Positions 6,593 to 7,503 of a stretch of DNA of 7,503 bases are shown here, piece after piece. Each line of letters starts with the position of its first letter. Position 1 is the stretch's first letter. Location of the stretch: positions 1-7,503 of the forward strand of contig JANQKX010000386.1 in assembly GCA_028280915.1 (NCBI GenBank). The letters are read 5' to 3'. The notes beneath the pieces were generated by a model that was given only the letters and a program-made list of their open reading frames with translations, was not told where the DNA came from and searched no databases. Both the position numbers and the translations under genes were made by a program. Source of the DNA: Kiloniellaceae bacterium. Its GTDB lineage: Bacteria; Pseudomonadota; Alphaproteobacteria; Kiloniellales; Kiloniellaceae.

Positions 6593-7503
6593 ATGTTTCA
6601 TCTGTCACGCAGCCTTGCCCTTGCCGTGCTTTTGTCGGTGGCGGCCTGCGCGCCCCGTGTCGCGCCCTCCGGGCCGGGCTTGGGCGGCGCGCCGCCGAGT
6701 GACTATGTCCAGTCCGGGCTGCACGAAGAACAGGCGGAAAACAGCACCGACGGCGTGGTTTTCAGTCGTGGTATCTTGGTTACCGCCGATGGGATCGGTC
6801 TGCCCTGGCGGTGCTGGGCGCCGGAGGATGATCCCAAGCGGCTGATCCTGGCACTGCACGGCTTCAACGACTATTCCAATGCCTTCGACGCGCCGGGCCG
6901 CTACCTGGCCGGGCACAGTATCAAGACCTGCGCCTATGACCAGCGGGGTTTCGGCGAATCCCCCAACACGGGCCTCTGGGCCGGGGCCGACGCCATGATC
7001 GCGGACCTGAAAACCGCCTCCGTGGCCCTGCAAGGCCGGTATCCCGGCCTGCCTCTCTTCGTGCTGGGAGATTCCATGGGCGGCGCGGTGGTGCTGAGCG
7101 CCGCGGCGCGTGGCGATTTACCCCAGGTGCAAGGGGTCATCCTGGCCGCCCCGGCGGTCTGGGCCCGCGCCACCATGCCGTGGTACCAGACCACGGCCCT
7201 CTGGGTCAGCGTGCACACATTTCCCTGGGCTCAGTTTTCCGGGAGCGGCTTGAAGGTCCAGCCCTCGGACAACATCGAGATGCTGCGGGACCTGGGCCGG
7301 GACCCCCTGGTGATCAAGGAGACCCGGGTCGATGCGGTCTACGGTCTGGTGGATTTGATGGATCAGGCCCTCGCCGCCGCGCCCCAGTTGGACCTGCCGG
7401 CCTTGATCCTCTATGGGGAAAACGACGAAATCCTGCCGGCCGATCCCACCTTCGAGATGTGGCGCAGCCTATCGCCTGAGACCCTGCCCCAGCAGCGGCG
7501 GGC
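6593..7503 (+). CDS. Lipoprotein alpha/beta hydrolase (monoacylglycerol lipase/lysophospholipase-like), partial
   Basis: The frame opens at ATG 6593-6595 and runs off the right edge with 303 residues visible and no stop. Residues 1-19 are a lipoprotein signal: basic start, hydrophobic LALAVLLSV core and lipobox VAAC, with lipidation expected at Cys19. A Pro/Gly-rich linker follows. The rest is a serine hydrolase of the alpha/beta fold (Hydrolase_4/S33 type): LALHGFNDYSNAF (86-98) provides the oxyanion region, YDQRGFGES (115-123) is typical of the family, GDSMGG (159-164) holds nucleophile Ser161, and GENDEILP (275-282) holds the probable acid Asp278. The catalytic His should lie beyond the window. 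Expected activity is on ester bonds of lipids or acylglycerols at the periplasmic side of the envelope; the substrate is unknown. It starts 3 bases after the ABC ATPase stop with no strong ribosome binding site of its own, suggesting translational coupling. Confidence 0.88.
   Translation, partial: MFHLSRSLALAVLLSVAACAPRVAPSGPGLGGAPPSDYVQSGLHEEQAENSTDGVVFSRGILVTADGIGLPWRCWAPEDDPKRLILALHGFNDYSNAFDAPGRYLAGHSIKTCAYDQRGFGESPNTGLWAGADAMIADLKTASVALQGRYPGLPLFVLGDSMGGAVVLSAAARGDLPQVQGVILAAPAVWARATMPWYQTTALWVSVHTFPWAQFSGSGLKVQPSDNIEMLRDLGRDPLVIKETRVDAVYGLVDLMDQALAAAPQLDLPALILYGENDEILPADPTFEMWRSLSPETLPQQRR

Noticed and set aside
5573..6601. Minus-strand open frame of 342 codons opposite the ABC ATPase
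   Set aside because: The plus strand carries all ABC motifs in order. The antisense product has no recognisable motif.

Overview
The window is GC-rich bacterial DNA, densely coding on both strands. It most likely comes from an alphaproteobacterium of the Rhodospirillales type. That placement is an inference from three things: high GC, a membrane class III cyclase with a TolB/FlgO-like region and TPRs (a family expanded in Alphaproteobacteria), and a short CHCC zinc-finger protein of the complex I NDUFS6 type next to polA. Nothing in the window fixes the genus.

Layout from left to right. (1) Positions 1-220 are the 3' end of a plus-strand LysR-type regulator. (2) A 144-base intergenic region leads to a 622-residue membrane-anchored class III nucleotide cyclase (365-2233, plus), which is visibly less GC-rich than its neighbours. 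(3) polA (2255-5002, minus) converges on it with a 21-base gap; all three DNA polymerase I activities look intact. (4) A 188-base region upstream of polA carries a tandem array of a 14-bp unit (5080-5191). (5) A 59-residue CHCC zinc-finger gene (5191-5370, minus) lies just upstream of polA on the same strand. (6) A roughly 200-base divergent intergenic region has a reasonable promoter for the zinc-finger gene and a 13-bp dyad in front of the plus-strand unit. (7) An ABC-2-type exporter ATPase (5570-6589, plus) is followed after 3 bases by a lipoprotein alpha/beta hydrolase that runs off the right edge.

The genes do not form one pathway. polA and the zinc-finger protein are housekeeping. The cyclase is a signalling protein predicted to have a cytoplasmic catalytic domain and a periplasmic C-terminal half. 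The ABC ATPase and the hydrolase are probably co-translated and may act together at the cell envelope, but no permease is visible. The points most worth a second look are the 14-bp array, whose two unit types differ in hairpin-forming ability; the cyclase with Asn where the adenine-recognising Lys is expected; and the ATPase-lipoprotein hydrolase pair. I did not find a clearly new multi-gene system.
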